A stretch of 64,000 nucleotides of DNA from Argyresthia goedartella (taxonomy: Eukaryota; Arthropoda; Insecta; Lepidoptera; Argyresthiidae). The notes beneath the pieces are model-generated. The model was not told the DNA's origin and made no database searches. It worked only from the letters and a program-made list of their open reading frames with translations. Shown here piece after piece: positions 63,700-64,000 of the stretch. Made by a program: the position numbers and the translations under genes. The DNA lies in assembly GCA_949825045.1 (NCBI GenBank), contig OX463815.1, positions 29,751,356 through 29,815,355 of the forward strand, written 5' to 3'. Positions within the stretch are counted from its first letter, which is position 1, and every line of letters begins with the position of its first letter.

Positions 63700-64000
63700 C
63701 TGAAATTACAAGGCCAAATGTGATACGCTAATAAAAATTCTTATTTGGATTTGACAATCAAAGGACATCTTTGCAAGAGCGCGCATACAAAGAGAATAAA
63801 ATCAGGCGCATAGATCAAGCAACACTCGAGCAACTTCTTCGTCATTGACGCTCTAAAGAGTTTCGTTAAACTGGGCTCTCTCTACCTCAGATAAACGAAA
63901 CTTCCAAAGACCTCTTTGTTCATGCTATCTACTATCACACTCTATCACACTACAATAATGAGTTGGAATTAAAGGAGGTTAAACTAATCAAGAGTCAGAC

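Overview
The window looks like nuclear DNA of a moth or butterfly (Lepidoptera). It is AT-rich, both host genes have many exons with GT..AG introns, and introns and flanks are packed with non-LTR retrotransposon pieces, tRNA-like SINEs and small inverted-repeat elements. There is one internal run of the insect telomere pentamer TTAGG. The order-level assignment is inferred from gene content and repeat style; no species is claimed.

Two host genes face each other tail to tail. On the + strand, Pdss2 (subunit 2 of the trans-prenyl diphosphate synthase that makes the coenzyme Q side chain) runs from 7278 to 37393 in seven exons. All splice junctions agree in phase and give a predicted 431-residue protein. 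On the - strand, Tet (the 2-oxoglutarate/iron 5-methylcytosine dioxygenase) runs from its stop at 42932 up to at least 55327. Eight phase-consistent exons encode the Cys-rich and double-stranded beta-helix catalytic parts. A probable further exon lies at 63554-63699, and the 5' part, including any CXXC zinc finger, lies outside the window.

By region: 1-7277 holds a decayed pogo/Tigger-like transposase and a broken LINE upstream of Pdss2. From 7.3 to 37.4 kb, Pdss2 introns carry a foldback element with telomere-like repeats, nested TIR elements, four LINE pieces (one with an uninterrupted 657-codon reverse transcriptase ORF), a mariner fragment and a 53-bp minisatellite. From 37.4 to 38.9 kb a 26-copy minisatellite begins exactly over the Pdss2 stop codon and probably forms most of its 3' UTR. 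From 39 to 42.9 kb lie ghost copies of the last Pdss2 exon and the probable Tet 3' UTR. From 42.9 to 64 kb lies Tet with many short repeat copies.

The two genes have no evident functional link. The most unusual features are the minisatellite that captures the Pdss2 stop codon, decayed partial duplicates beside three of the seven Pdss2 exons, two adjacent near-perfect hairpins with the same TGAT loop at 31.9 kb, and the roughly 560-residue low-complexity insert that splits the Tet catalytic fold. No convincing new multi-gene system was found.
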